Shown here piece after piece: positions 1-6,947 of a DNA stretch of 32,757 bases (the stretch's first letter is position 1; every line of letters begins with the position of its first letter). Below the pieces are notes generated by a model, which was given only the letters and a program-made list of their open reading frames with translations, was not told the origin of the DNA and made no database searches. The position numbers and the translations under genes are program-made. The DNA lies in assembly GCA_902766825.1 (NCBI GenBank), contig CACXFB010000105.1, positions 1 to 32,757 of the forward strand. Direction: 5' to 3'. The stretch comes from an uncultured Lachnospiraceae bacterium (lineage in GTDB: Bacteria > Bacillota > Clostridia > Lachnospirales > Lachnospiraceae).

Positions 1-235
1 CAGATTCGTAGTAATCATCAGGTGCAGGATTATCAATTTCAGTACCAACAGGAGTTTCATTGATATTTCTCATATTGGGAATTGCAAATACTGCTCCAAC
101 AATCAGACATAGGCAGGCAGCCATAGCACCCCACTTGATCCATGTGTTCTTCTTTGCTTTTGTATCATTGACTGCGCCATAGACCAATTCGTCATCAATT
201 TTGCCAATCGCTTGAAGCAATTTATCGTTCTTCAT
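1..235 (-). CDS. Probable anti-sigma / membrane partner of ECF sigma factor (partial, C-terminus off window)
   Basis: Only the first 78 codons are in the window. The protein opens MKNDKLLQAIGKIDDEL, has a basic stretch (KAKKNTWIKW) and then one hydrophobic segment (about residues 34-50, GAMAACLCLIVGAVFAI). A polar, Asn/Pro/Asp-rich extracytoplasmic part follows and runs off the edge. A short cytoplasmic N-terminus plus a single membrane span directly behind an ECF sigma gene is the usual layout of a membrane anti-sigma factor or sensor. The start ATG overlaps the sigma stop as ATGA at 232-235, so the two are translationally coupled. The anti-sigma role is inferred from context; no known anti-sigma domain is visible in the part present. 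Confidence 0.75.
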   Translation of the reverse strand, partial: MKNDKLLQAIGKIDDELVYGAVNDTKAKKNTWIKWGAMAACLCLIVGAVFAIPNMRNINETPVGTEIDNPAPDDYYES

Positions 236-792
236 AAAGATATACCTTCCTTTTCAAGATGTTTTTTCAATTCACTTCGCATACGGAATAATATGGACGC
301 AACTTTGCTCTCACTCATCTCATACGCCCCAGCAATATTCCGGATGGAGTAGAGATACCAATAGCGCCGAATAAAGATATTGCGCTTCTGCTCCGGCTGA
401 GCGTAGAGGAAACGATTGATAGAGGCAACCAATGCTTTCTCTTCGACAATCTGCTCCACTGTCGTAGATGAAGGAATACAATCCTCAAGCTCGGACAGCG
501 CCAGATCAGTTTGAGAACCGCCACGCTTTTCAGTTGTGTACTGCTTTAATCGGTTGAGAGAAAGATTTCGTGTGATTTTGCCGAGGTATGTAGCCAAATT
601 GTTTGGACGTTGCGGTGGCATGGACTTCCATGCGCGCATCCATGTATCGTTGACACATTCTTCTGCATCTTCATCGTTATTCAGAATGTTATAGGAGATA
701 GTATGGCAGTAGCTGCCGTACTTCTCTGACGTTCTAACGATGGCGATCTCGTTTCGATCCCAGTATTGATCAATTATTTCATCGTCCTTCAT
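232..792 (-). CDS. ECF (sigma-70 family) RNA polymerase sigma factor
   Basis: A 186-residue protein with sigma region 2 (about residues 18-85; DAEECVNDTWMRAW, then YLGKITRNLSLNRLK) and region 4 (about 130-180; RRYWYLYSIRNIA and the helix-turn-helix MSESKVASILFRMRSELKKHL). It would direct RNA polymerase to a small regulon, including perhaps its own operon. I chose the start at 792 because AAAGGAGG lies six bases upstream. The frame is open to an ATG at 837, but that start has no good ribosome-binding site. The downstream gene overlaps by 4 nt and encodes a single-span membrane protein, the typical anti-sigma arrangement. Length and domain order fit the family; the signal sensed is unknown. Confidence 0.9.
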   Translation of the reverse strand: MKDDEIIDQYWDRNEIAIVRTSEKYGSYCHTISYNILNNDEDAEECVNDTWMRAWKSMPPQRPNNLATYLGKITRNLSLNRLKQYTTEKRGGSQTDLALSELEDCIPSSTTVEQIVEEKALVASINRFLYAQPEQKRNIFIRRYWYLYSIRNIAGAYEMSESKVASILFRMRSELKKHLEKEGISL

Positions 793-908
793 TGCGTCCT
801 CCTTTCCGTTCTGTAAAGGCCTTTCACCTATATACACAACAAATATCGGATTTCATTGCGTGTGAATAAAAAAATTAGAAAAGAAAATTACTTTTATCTT
901 TTCCCCCC

Positions 909-938
909 AAAAACGGCAGTCTGGTTAAAGACTGCCGT
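909..938 (-). terminator. Rho-independent terminator-like hairpin
   Basis: A perfect 10-bp stem, ACGGCAGTCT (913-922) with AGACTGCCGT (929-938), has a 6-base loop. Reading on the minus strand it is followed by TTTT and then a G run. It lies just past the stop of the phosphotransferase remnant, so it was probably that gene's terminator. The T tract is short. Confidence 0.6.
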
Positions 939-991
939 GCAATAACAAACTGAAATTTAATGCCTATTCTTGGTGCGCGATGCAATAACAT

Positions 992-1443
992 TTACACAAT
1001 AGATAACGTATCAAAATTATCAATCATCCATTTTGTCATCTTTACATTAACTTCATAGATATCATGATATTTTTCATTTTCTGAAAAATATGCTGTTGCA
1101 ATAAGCTGATTTGAAATAATAATATAAGGAATCGCTTCTTTTTCAATATCGGAAAGCTTTGCAACTGAGTCAAACCCAATCATTATCTCACGATAAATAT
1201 TTACCCACTTAGCAAGTTTTTCCTCATTTCTTTCTTCAAAACTCTCTGACAAAATTGCAGTTGCTGCATAACATGGGTCATAAATACGTATATTTCTCTC
1301 GCTTAAATCAAAATCAATGAATCCCCATTCTTCGTCTGATATAATAATATTGCCAGGGTTAGGATCTCTATGGATAATCTGCTTAGGCAAATCTGGATAT
1401 ATTTCAGCCAGGCGTTTCATAAATTGTACTTCAAAAGGAATCT
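992..1443 (-). pseudogene. C-terminal remnant of aminoglycoside phosphotransferase-like kinase
   Basis: The frame carries the catalytic loop IIHRDPNPGNII, matching the HxDxxxxN pattern of APH/choline kinase-type phosphotransferases, and then GFIDFDLSERN in the position of the metal-binding D-x-D segment. A normal helical C-lobe follows to the stop at 992. Only about 148 codons of recognisable kinase remain, so the ATP-binding N-lobe is missing. The frame stays open to an ATG at 1519, but the extra N-terminal residues come from an out-of-frame reading of an unrelated gene start, and that ATG has no clear RBS. I therefore read it as a truncated pseudogene. The homologous part appears to begin near 1440. 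Confidence 0.75.
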
Positions 1444-1559
1444 CTCGGAGCAGAGTACAGCTCACCGGAATTCCAGCTGGAATCCTCAATGCTGATAACG
1501 CCCTCAAGGTCACCTTCATACAACAGCAGATTTATGGTTTTTGCTTTGGCATCTGCCAT
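1431..1559 (-). pseudogene. 5' fragment of a GIY-YIG nuclease family gene
   Basis: ATG at 1559 is preceded by GGGAGGGA at a seven-base spacing and opens a 42-residue reading frame with the core KTINLLLYEGDLEGVISIE and then SGELYSAPRDS. I recognise this from memory as the N-terminus of a clostridial GIY-YIG nuclease family protein, in which SAPRES is followed by the nuclease domain. Here the frame reaches a stop two codons after the motif (1431-1433). The sequence then continues in another frame as a phosphotransferase C-terminus, so the nuclease domain is gone. A good promoter remains upstream. Family assignment rests on recall of the N-terminal motif and would need a database search. Confidence 0.6.
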
Positions 1560-1596
1560 CGTGAATCCCTCCCAACATGCATAATATCTCAAGAAT

Positions 1597-1625
1597 ACTA
1601 TAATCGAACCGAGTCGAAAGATCAA
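1597..1625 (-). promoter_or_regulatory. Promoter upstream of GIY-YIG gene fragment
   Basis: On the minus strand, -35 TTGATC (1625-1620) and -10 TATAGT (1602-1597) are separated by 17 bp. This lies 38 bases before the ATG at 1559. Confidence 0.6.
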
Positions 1626-1756
1626 GAAAAACCACGGCATTTGGCAGGACTGCGGGCAAGAAATCTGACAATAGTCCTATTGCCTCAACAGGCGAAAAAG
1701 TAGTTTCTTGTCTCAACCTCTCAAAAGGCAGACTATGACGCTATTGTCTAAACACG

Positions 1757-1808
1757 AAAAAAGGATTCCTGGAGACTGCCAAAATCGGCAAATCTCTCAG
1801 AATCCCTT
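1757..1808 (-). terminator. Rho-independent terminator of the DUF1836-rlmD operon
   Basis: On the minus strand, 25 bases past the rlmD stop, a long imperfect stem pairs AAGGGATTC and GAGA..TGCC with GGCA..TCTC and GAATCCTT. A run of T (complement of 1757-1762) follows. Confidence 0.75.
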
Positions 1809-1833
1809 ATTTTAAGCCTATTTCTGTACTTTT

Positions 1834-3204
1834 TTACTTGTTTCGTGACAGAAGACAGACCGTCTCCACATGCACAGTTCCCGGGAACATGTCCACGCAG
1901 CATCCCTTGACCATCTTGTATCCATTCGCCTCAAATACAGCAAGATCCCTTGCAAGTGAGGTTGGCTTGCATGATATGTATATGATATTCTCTACGCCGT
2001 AATCTATAATCTTCGTTAATGCCTTAGGGTGAATCCCGTCACGCGGTGGGTCGAGCACGATTATGTCCGGTATCGTGTCGATATCATCTAACACCTTAAG
2101 TACGTCACCGGCTATAAATTCGCAGTTGTCAAGTCCGTTAAGCTTTGCGTTGACTTTGGCAGCTTCGACGGCTTCTTCAACAATCTCAACACCGATAACC
2201 TTCTTTGCTACTTTAGCTAACATCTGGGCAATTGTTCCCGTTCCAGAATAAAGGTCGTATACGACTTTTCCGTCTATCTGTCCAACGTACTGTCTTGCTT
2301 TCTCATAAAGCTTTTCGGCGCCTTTTGAGTTGGTCTGGAAAAATGAGAATGGAGAGATTTTGAACTTGAGTCCGAGAATCTCCTCATAGAAATAATCCTG
2401 ACCGTACACAACGTCAAGGCGGTCGCAGGTTACAACGTCTGCAAGTGAATCATTTAATGTATGCAGGATACCTGCTATATGACCGCTAAGTATGCCATCT
2501 TTTTCAAGTGACAAAAGTACTTCACTAAGTCCGTTAACATCAACTTCCTGCTGCGTAGTTGTAACAAGATTTACAAGCAGATCGCCGTTACTTACACTTC
2601 TTCTTACAACAAGATGTCTAAGTGTTCCTTCGTGCGAGAGTCTCTTATAAAATCTGATATCAGAATCTGCAAAAAAGTCAAGCACGCTGTTTAATATAAC
2701 ATTAAAATCAGGATGTACTATCTTACAGTCTTTGAGCGATACAATATCATGGAAACTATTTTTCTTGTGCATTCCAAGTGCCATCGGTCCGTCTTTGTAT
2801 TCATCTCCAAAGGTAAATTCCATCTTGTTGCGGTACTGCCACTGGGACGGACTTGGAACAATTCCTTCCCACTCATAATCATTTACCACACCATCAAGAA
2901 GTTTTCTTACCATCTCTTCTTTTATCTTTAACTGGTTATCGTAGCTAAGTGTCTGGTGTGAACATCCGCCACATTGTCCAAAATGCTCACAAAAAGGAGG
3001 AACATCCTCCAGAGGCGATGGCTTAATTACGCTTTGAAGTCTTCCCTGGCTTACGCCTGAACGCTTCTTAGCCAGTACAAATTCGACTTCCTGCCCCGGA
3101 TATGTTCCTTTTACACATACTTTTCTGTCTTCAACAACCGCAATTCCCTTGTTAGGAAATTCTATTTCATTAATTACTGCTGTATATATCTGTCCTTTTT
3201 TCAT
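1834..3204 (-). CDS. rlmD: 23S rRNA (uracil-5-)-methyltransferase RlmD/RumA family
   Basis: Transfers a methyl group from SAM to C5 of a uridine in 23S rRNA. The 456-residue protein has an N-terminal TRAM RNA-binding domain (about 1-60). Four cysteines, C72, C78, C81 (CEHFGQCGGC) and C160, match the [4Fe-4S] ligands of RumA. The SAM site is DLYSGTGTIAQ, the active site is LDPPRDG followed by ISCKP with C412 as nucleophile, and HVET supplies the base E447. All catalytic residues are present and length is normal. Its ATG overlaps the stop of the upstream DUF1836 gene by one base (TAATG), so translation is coupled. Many Firmicutes have RlmCD-type enzymes that modify two sites, so the target (U1939 alone, or also U747) is uncertain. 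Confidence 0.93.
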   Translation of the reverse strand: MKKGQIYTAVINEIEFPNKGIAVVEDRKVCVKGTYPGQEVEFVLAKKRSGVSQGRLQSVIKPSPLEDVPPFCEHFGQCGGCSHQTLSYDNQLKIKEEMVRKLLDGVVNDYEWEGIVPSPSQWQYRNKMEFTFGDEYKDGPMALGMHKKNSFHDIVSLKDCKIVHPDFNVILNSVLDFFADSDIRFYKRLSHEGTLRHLVVRRSVSNGDLLVNLVTTTQQEVDVNGLSEVLLSLEKDGILSGHIAGILHTLNDSLADVVTCDRLDVVYGQDYFYEEILGLKFKISPFSFFQTNSKGAEKLYEKARQYVGQIDGKVVYDLYSGTGTIAQMLAKVAKKVIGVEIVEEAVEAAKVNAKLNGLDNCEFIAGDVLKVLDDIDTIPDIIVLDPPRDGIHPKALTKIIDYGVENIIYISCKPTSLARDLAVFEANGYKMVKGCCVDMFPGTVHVETVCLLSRNK

Positions 3205-3866
3205 TATACACCTTTCTCTGGCTTGTCCTTTGATTTAGCCGCCTTACTGTCTGTGTCCTTACCTTTATTTTTTTTGTCTCCCATAATTCCCGTATCAATC
3301 ATCTTCTCAATTATTGTCTTCTTGATATAAATATCAAAAGCTAACATACATATGAAAGAGAAATTATCGAGAAATTCCTTATCCTCGTCCGAGCCGTTAC
3401 AATCAGCAAAAATCTCCCTTGACTTTGTATATTTCTTAAGAATATCCTTTGCAAGCATGCTTGCCTGTTCATTTTCAATACTAAAAATTGTTTCATAAAC
3501 GTATTGAAGTGAAACCTCATCATTTTTGAAAAACTTATCCGTAAGAGGTCCGAGAATACTCTGAATATCAGAGATGGACAACATATTTTTAAAGTAATAA
3601 ATAAATATCAGTAAAAGCATGTGGTCCTTTGAATATTTCTTCTTATCAGGAGACGGCAAAAGATTATTTTTTGTGTAGTTGTTAATCATGGTTTTTGTGA
3701 GCATTTTATCATCTTCATATCTCTTTAACGACTGAAGGTGCTCGTCCATAAATGTTGTAACCTGATCCATGTACAGGCTGATATTTGGAATGTCTTCCGG
3801 TTTTATATAATCAATGAGTCTTAATTTATCAATAATCTGCCTAAAATATTTTTCTCTATCTGTCAT
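3204..3866 (-). CDS. DUF1836 protein, MerR-like DNA-binding domain
   Basis: A 220-residue protein. Residues about 20-110 fit DUF1836: IPNISLYMDQVTTFM, then LTKTMINNYTKNNLL and KKYSKDHMLLLIFIYYFK followed by SISDIQSIL. The pattern NYxKxxLLPxPxxxxYSxxH resembles the recognition helix and wing of MerR-type winged HTH proteins, so a DNA-binding role is inferred. The C-terminal half is helical, with a hydrophobic segment around residues 172-185, and ends in a Lys/Asp-rich tail. It is the first gene of an operon with rlmD, overlapping it by one base. Its promoter carries a short palindrome in the spacer that could be its own operator. Effector and targets are unknown. Confidence 0.8.
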   Translation of the reverse strand: MTDREKYFRQIIDKLRLIDYIKPEDIPNISLYMDQVTTFMDEHLQSLKRYEDDKMLTKTMINNYTKNNLLPSPDKKKYSKDHMLLLIFIYYFKNMLSISDIQSILGPLTDKFFKNDEVSLQYVYETIFSIENEQASMLAKDILKKYTKSREIFADCNGSDEDKEFLDNFSFICMLAFDIYIKKTIIEKMIDTGIMGDKKNKGKDTDSKAAKSKDKPEKGV

Positions 3867-3925
3867 AATTATCCTCTATTTCCGCAAAGCCCCAAGTTTC
3901 CCTTTGCTACACGTTCTCAGACTGC

Positions 3926-3954
3926 ATTATATAGTATTTAATACTGTATTTCAA
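3926..3954 (-). promoter_or_regulatory. Promoter of DUF1836-rlmD with internal palindrome
   Basis: On the minus strand, -35 TTGAAA (3954-3949), a 17-bp spacer and -10 TATAAT (3931-3926). This is close to a consensus sigma-A promoter. The spacer holds the inverted repeat AGTATT-T-AATACT at 3933-3945, a candidate operator. Confidence 0.8.
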
Positions 3955-3985
3955 GTTTAGAATTATTTTCCTACACTATTATTTG

Positions 3986-4013
3986 TTGTTTTATTTGCAG
4001 GCTTTGGTATAAT
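3986..4013 (+). promoter_or_regulatory. Promoter of pcrA
   Basis: -35 TTGTTT (3986-3991), a 16-bp spacer and -10 TATAAT (4008-4013), 85 bases before the pcrA ATG. It diverges from the DUF1836 promoter, and the two -35 boxes are about 30 bases apart. Confidence 0.75.
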
Positions 4014-4098
4014 TAAAAGATGCCCGATTAATCAATGTTTAATCAACAAAAAATTACCATGAAATATTTAATATAACTATATACACGATGGAGGAATT

Positions 4099-6513
4099 AT
4101 GGATTTTTCAACATTACTTAATGCACCTCAGTACGAAGCCGTATGCCACACAGAAGGTCCTCTTCTTGTCCTTGCGGGCGCCGGTTCCGGGAAGACAAGG
4201 GTGCTTACATACAGAATAGCCAATCTTATTGAAAATGAGGGAATTGACCCTTGGCATATACTTGCCCTTACTTTCACCAACAAGGCTGCTAACGAGATGC
4301 GTGAACGTGTGGACGACCTTGTTGGAAGTATTGCCTCTAACATGTGGGTTTCTACTTTCCACTCGGCTTGCGTTAGAATTCTTAGACGCTACATCGACAA
4401 ACTTGGTTACGAGAAGGATTTTTCCATATATGATACGTCAGACCAGAAGACTCTTATAAAGGATGTCCTTAAAGCTCTTAACATTGACTCTAAGACTTAC
4501 AAGGACAGCTACGTTATCTCATGCATCTCTTCCGCCAAGGATAAACTTATCACTCCGGAGCAGATGCAAAATGAGGCCGGAAGTGACTATGAAGCCAAGA
4601 CAATCGCTAAGATCTACAACCGTTATCAGCAGGAGTTAAAAGGTAACAACGCTCTTGATTTTGACGACATTATCTTTAAGACTGTTGAACTTTTTAAGAC
4701 AAACCCAGATGTACTAAGCTACTATCAGAATCGTTTCAGATACATCCTTGTAGACGAGTATCAGGATACCAACCACGCACAGTTTGTGCTTATAAGCCTA
4801 CTGGCTTCTTATGTTGACGAATGGGGTGACGTTCATCACAATCTTTGCGTTGTAGGTGACGACGATCAGTCAATTTACCGTTTCCGTGGTGCTGATGTCA
4901 GCAACATTCTCGATTTTGAAGATCAATATCCTGACACCAAGACAGTCCGCCTTGAGCAGAACTACCGCTCTACAAAAGCTATCCTTAACTGTGCTAATGA
5001 AGTTATCAGACATAACTGTTTCCGTAAGTCAAAAAAACTTTGGACGGATAACGAAGAAGGAAAACCAGTATCATTTATCCAATATGAGAACAGTCAACTA
5101 GAAGCCGTCGGCGTTGTCTCATCAATCAAGTCAAAGCGCTATTCTGAAGGTCTTAGTTTAAATGATTTTGCAATTCTTTATCGTACCAATTCGCAGTCAC
5201 GCCAGCTTGAAGAGGAACTTGTTAAACAAAATATTCCTTACAAGATTATTGGCGGACAGAATTTCTACGGACGAAAAGAGATTAAAGATATTCTTGCATA
5301 TCTTAAGGTGCTTGTTAACCCTGATGACGACATTCAGGTTAAACGTATTATAAATGTTCCAAAAAGAGGTATCGGTGCAACTACAATCGGCAGACTCACC
5401 GAATACTGCCAGGACAACAACATAAGCTTCTACACTGCTCTTGCACATGCTAGCAGCATACCGGGAATCGGTCGAAGTGTCGATAAACTCGAGCATTTTG
5501 TAGCTCTTATAGAAGTATTTCGTTCAAAAGCAGGCGCGGCTGATTGTTCGATTGAAGATCTTGTAAATGAACTTCTTGAGACAACTGGCTACACTAAAGA
5601 ACTTGAGGAAGAAAAAACAGTCGAGGCCAATACACGTCTTGAATACATCGAGGAATTTGTCAATAAAGTCATTGCTTACGAAGAAGAAAATCCGGGTGCT
5701 ACTCTTTCGGAATTTCTTGAGGAGGTTTCTTTGGTTGCAGACATTGACGGTTATGATGAGTCAGATGAACTTGTTGTTCTTATGACACTGCATGGTTCAA
5801 AAGGTCTTGAATTTCCTCATGTCTACATAACAGGAATGGAGGATGGTCTCTTCCCAAGCTGGCGTTCCATCGATTCAGGTGAGCCGGAAGATATAGATGA
5901 AGAAAGACGACTTTGCTATGTTGGTATCACAAGAGCAAGACAGGAACTTACTCTTACATGTGCAAAGCTTAGAATGGTTAACGGACAGACTATGTACAGC
6001 AAACCTTCAAGATTTATTTACGACATACCAAGACATCTTTTAAGCTATGTTAACGGTGATTCACCTACAAAGATGCGATTTGAAAAAAATGCGGGAGGTT
6101 CATCTTCTTCTCGCTTTGGCGGCAGTGGTTTTGGCAGCGGCAAAACAAGCAGTTTTGGTAACAGCTACGGATCAGGAAGCAGTTACAGCCATGACTCTTC
6201 CACTCCACGCTTTAGCAACAAAAAGAAAAATGAATACGCCGCAGGCGATCTTTTTGGCAACAACCCTATGATTTCAAAAGGATTCAGTCAGATATCTTCA
6301 ATTTCTTATTCTGATAAAAATAAATCTAATGGGAATAATAATAGCACTGCAATAGATTATACAACCGGAGATACCGTAAAACACATGACCTTTGGAACAG
6401 GTACGGTAACTGCAATGGACAAAAAAGACTCGGATTACATTGTAACCGTTAACTTTGAAAAAGTCGGTGTCAAAAAGATGAAAGCAAGCTTTGCGAAGCT
6501 TAAAAAACTATAG
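4099..6513 (+). CDS. pcrA: ATP-dependent DNA helicase PcrA/UvrD
   Basis: A superfamily 1A helicase that unwinds DNA 3' to 5' in nucleotide excision repair, plasmid replication and removal of recombinase or transcription blocks. In its 804 residues are the Q motif (LNAPQYEAV), Walker A GAGSGKT (27-33), motif II DEYQDTNHAQ, motif III GDDDQSIYRFRGAD, motif IV NYRST, motif V LMTLHGSKGLEF and motif VI CYVGITRARQEL. A Gly/Ser-rich linker (about residues 670-715) leads to a small C-terminal Tudor-like domain (TGDTVKHMTFGTGTV to the end) of the kind that binds RNA polymerase in PcrA. The RBS is GGAGG, six bases before ATG. Length is somewhat over the usual 720-780 because of the linker. Confidence 0.95.
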   Translation: MDFSTLLNAPQYEAVCHTEGPLLVLAGAGSGKTRVLTYRIANLIENEGIDPWHILALTFTNKAANEMRERVDDLVGSIASNMWVSTFHSACVRILRRYIDKLGYEKDFSIYDTSDQKTLIKDVLKALNIDSKTYKDSYVISCISSAKDKLITPEQMQNEAGSDYEAKTIAKIYNRYQQELKGNNALDFDDIIFKTVELFKTNPDVLSYYQNRFRYILVDEYQDTNHAQFVLISLLASYVDEWGDVHHNLCVVGDDDQSIYRFRGADVSNILDFEDQYPDTKTVRLEQNYRSTKAILNCANEVIRHNCFRKSKKLWTDNEEGKPVSFIQYENSQLEAVGVVSSIKSKRYSEGLSLNDFAILYRTNSQSRQLEEELVKQNIPYKIIGGQNFYGRKEIKDILAYLKVLVNPDDDIQVKRIINVPKRGIGATTIGRLTEYCQDNNISFYTALAHASSIPGIGRSVDKLEHFVALIEVFRSKAGAADCSIEDLVNELLETTGYTKELEEEKTVEANTRLEYIEEFVNKVIAYEEENPGATLSEFLEEVSLVADIDGYDESDELVVLMTLHGSKGLEFPHVYITGMEDGLFPSWRSIDSGEPEDIDEERRLCYVGITRARQELTLTCAKLRMVNGQTMYSKPSRFIYDIPRHLLSYVNGDSPTKMRFEKNAGGSSSSRFGGSGFGSGKTSSFGNSYGSGSSYSHDSSTPRFSNKKKNEYAAGDLFGNNPMISKGFSQISSISYSDKNKSNGNNNSTAIDYTTGDTVKHMTFGTGTVTAMDKKDSDYIVTVNFEKVGVKKMKASFAKLKKL

Positions 6514-6533
6514 CATAAATATCCATGTTATGG

Positions 6534-6539
6534 TATAAT
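6534..6539 (+). promoter_or_regulatory. -10 element before the small acidic membrane protein gene
   Basis: A perfect TATAAT preceded by TGG lies between pcrA and the gene at 6575. No good -35 is visible at the right distance, so the promoter is likely but its strength is uncertain. Confidence 0.5.
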
Positions 6540-6574
6540 ATCTCCTATATATAAGACGAAGGGAAGTGCTCTAA

Positions 6575-6883
6575 ATGAACAATAAACTTGATGAATTCCT
6601 TAACGGATTTAAGCTTGGAGAGATTCTTCACAAGAACGAAATCGAAGCCGAGAAAAACAAGAATTGTGCTCTCAAGTGCTGCATCATCACATTAACAGTT
6701 GTTGTTGTCATTGCTGCCATAGCTTTTGCCGTATACAAGGTTGTGACAGATAAGATGAATGATTTTGATGAATTTGATGATGATTTTGATGATGACTTCA
6801 TATTCGACGACGAAGACGATGATGAGGATGAAGAATCAAAAGATTCAGATAAAGCTTCTGACGACACTAAGGACGAAGAATAA
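6575..6883 (+). CDS. Small single-span membrane protein with very acidic tail
   Basis: 102 residues. The N-terminal part is soluble and charged (about 1-32), followed by a Cys pair and one membrane span (about 35-57, rich in Val/Ile/Ala). In the 41-residue tail, 26 residues are Asp or Glu. I recognise no named domain. It follows pcrA in the same direction with its own -10 box and a GAAGGGAAG ribosome-binding region, and is closed by a strong terminator. The start at 6575 fits the RBS. Topology (tail inside or outside) cannot be settled; a KNKN motif before and a single Lys after the span slightly favour the tail outside. Function unknown. Confidence 0.75.
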   Translation: MNNKLDEFLNGFKLGEILHKNEIEAEKNKNCALKCCIITLTVVVVIAAIAFAVYKVVTDKMNDFDEFDDDFDDDFIFDDEDDDEDEESKDSDKASDDTKDEE

Positions 6884-6908
6884 TATTCATCAGTTAATGA
6901 TGTTTATG

Positions 6909-6942
6909 AAAAAAGAAGGTTGCATACGCAACCTTCTTTTTT
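6909..6942. terminator. Bidirectional Rho-independent terminator
   Basis: A perfect stem of at least 13 bp pairs AAAAGAAGGTTGC (6911-6923) with its complement (6928-6940) around the loop ATAC. It is flanked by A and T runs, so it works on both strands. It serves the acidic membrane protein gene on plus and the sugar-phosphate transferase gene on minus. Confidence 0.9.
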
Positions 6943-6947
6943 ATCTT

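Larger units (their letters stand above)
1560..1833. other. Intergenic region between the gene fragments and rlmD
   Basis: Contents: the promoter at 1597-1625, the rlmD terminator at 1757-1808, and about 130 bases between them with no convincing gene. That stretch has an inverted repeat, GACAATAG (1667-1674) with CTATTGTC (1741-1748), and a local palindrome CAATAG-TC-CTATTG at 1669-1682. I cannot assign either. They may be debris of the rearrangement that fused the two gene fragments. Confidence 0.5.

Noticed and set aside
1317-1703. A 128-codon open frame on plus through the gene-fragment region
   Set aside because: It is antisense to the recognisable phosphotransferase and GIY-YIG fragments, has no RBS and no recognisable domain.
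1516-1716. A 66-codon minus-strand frame overlapping the GIY-YIG start and its promoter
   Set aside because: It covers the -35/-10 elements and reads through the GIY-YIG start in another frame; no family was recognised and no RBS seen.
3884-3907. GCAAAG/CTTTGC hairpin in the leader of the DUF1836 gene as a riboswitch
   Set aside because: Only a 6-bp stem with a 12-base loop; no known riboswitch core was recognised.
6628-6867. A Ser-rich open frame antisense to the acidic membrane protein
   Set aside because: The Ser runs are simply the complement of Asp/Glu codons; the plus-strand frame has RBS, -10 box and terminator.
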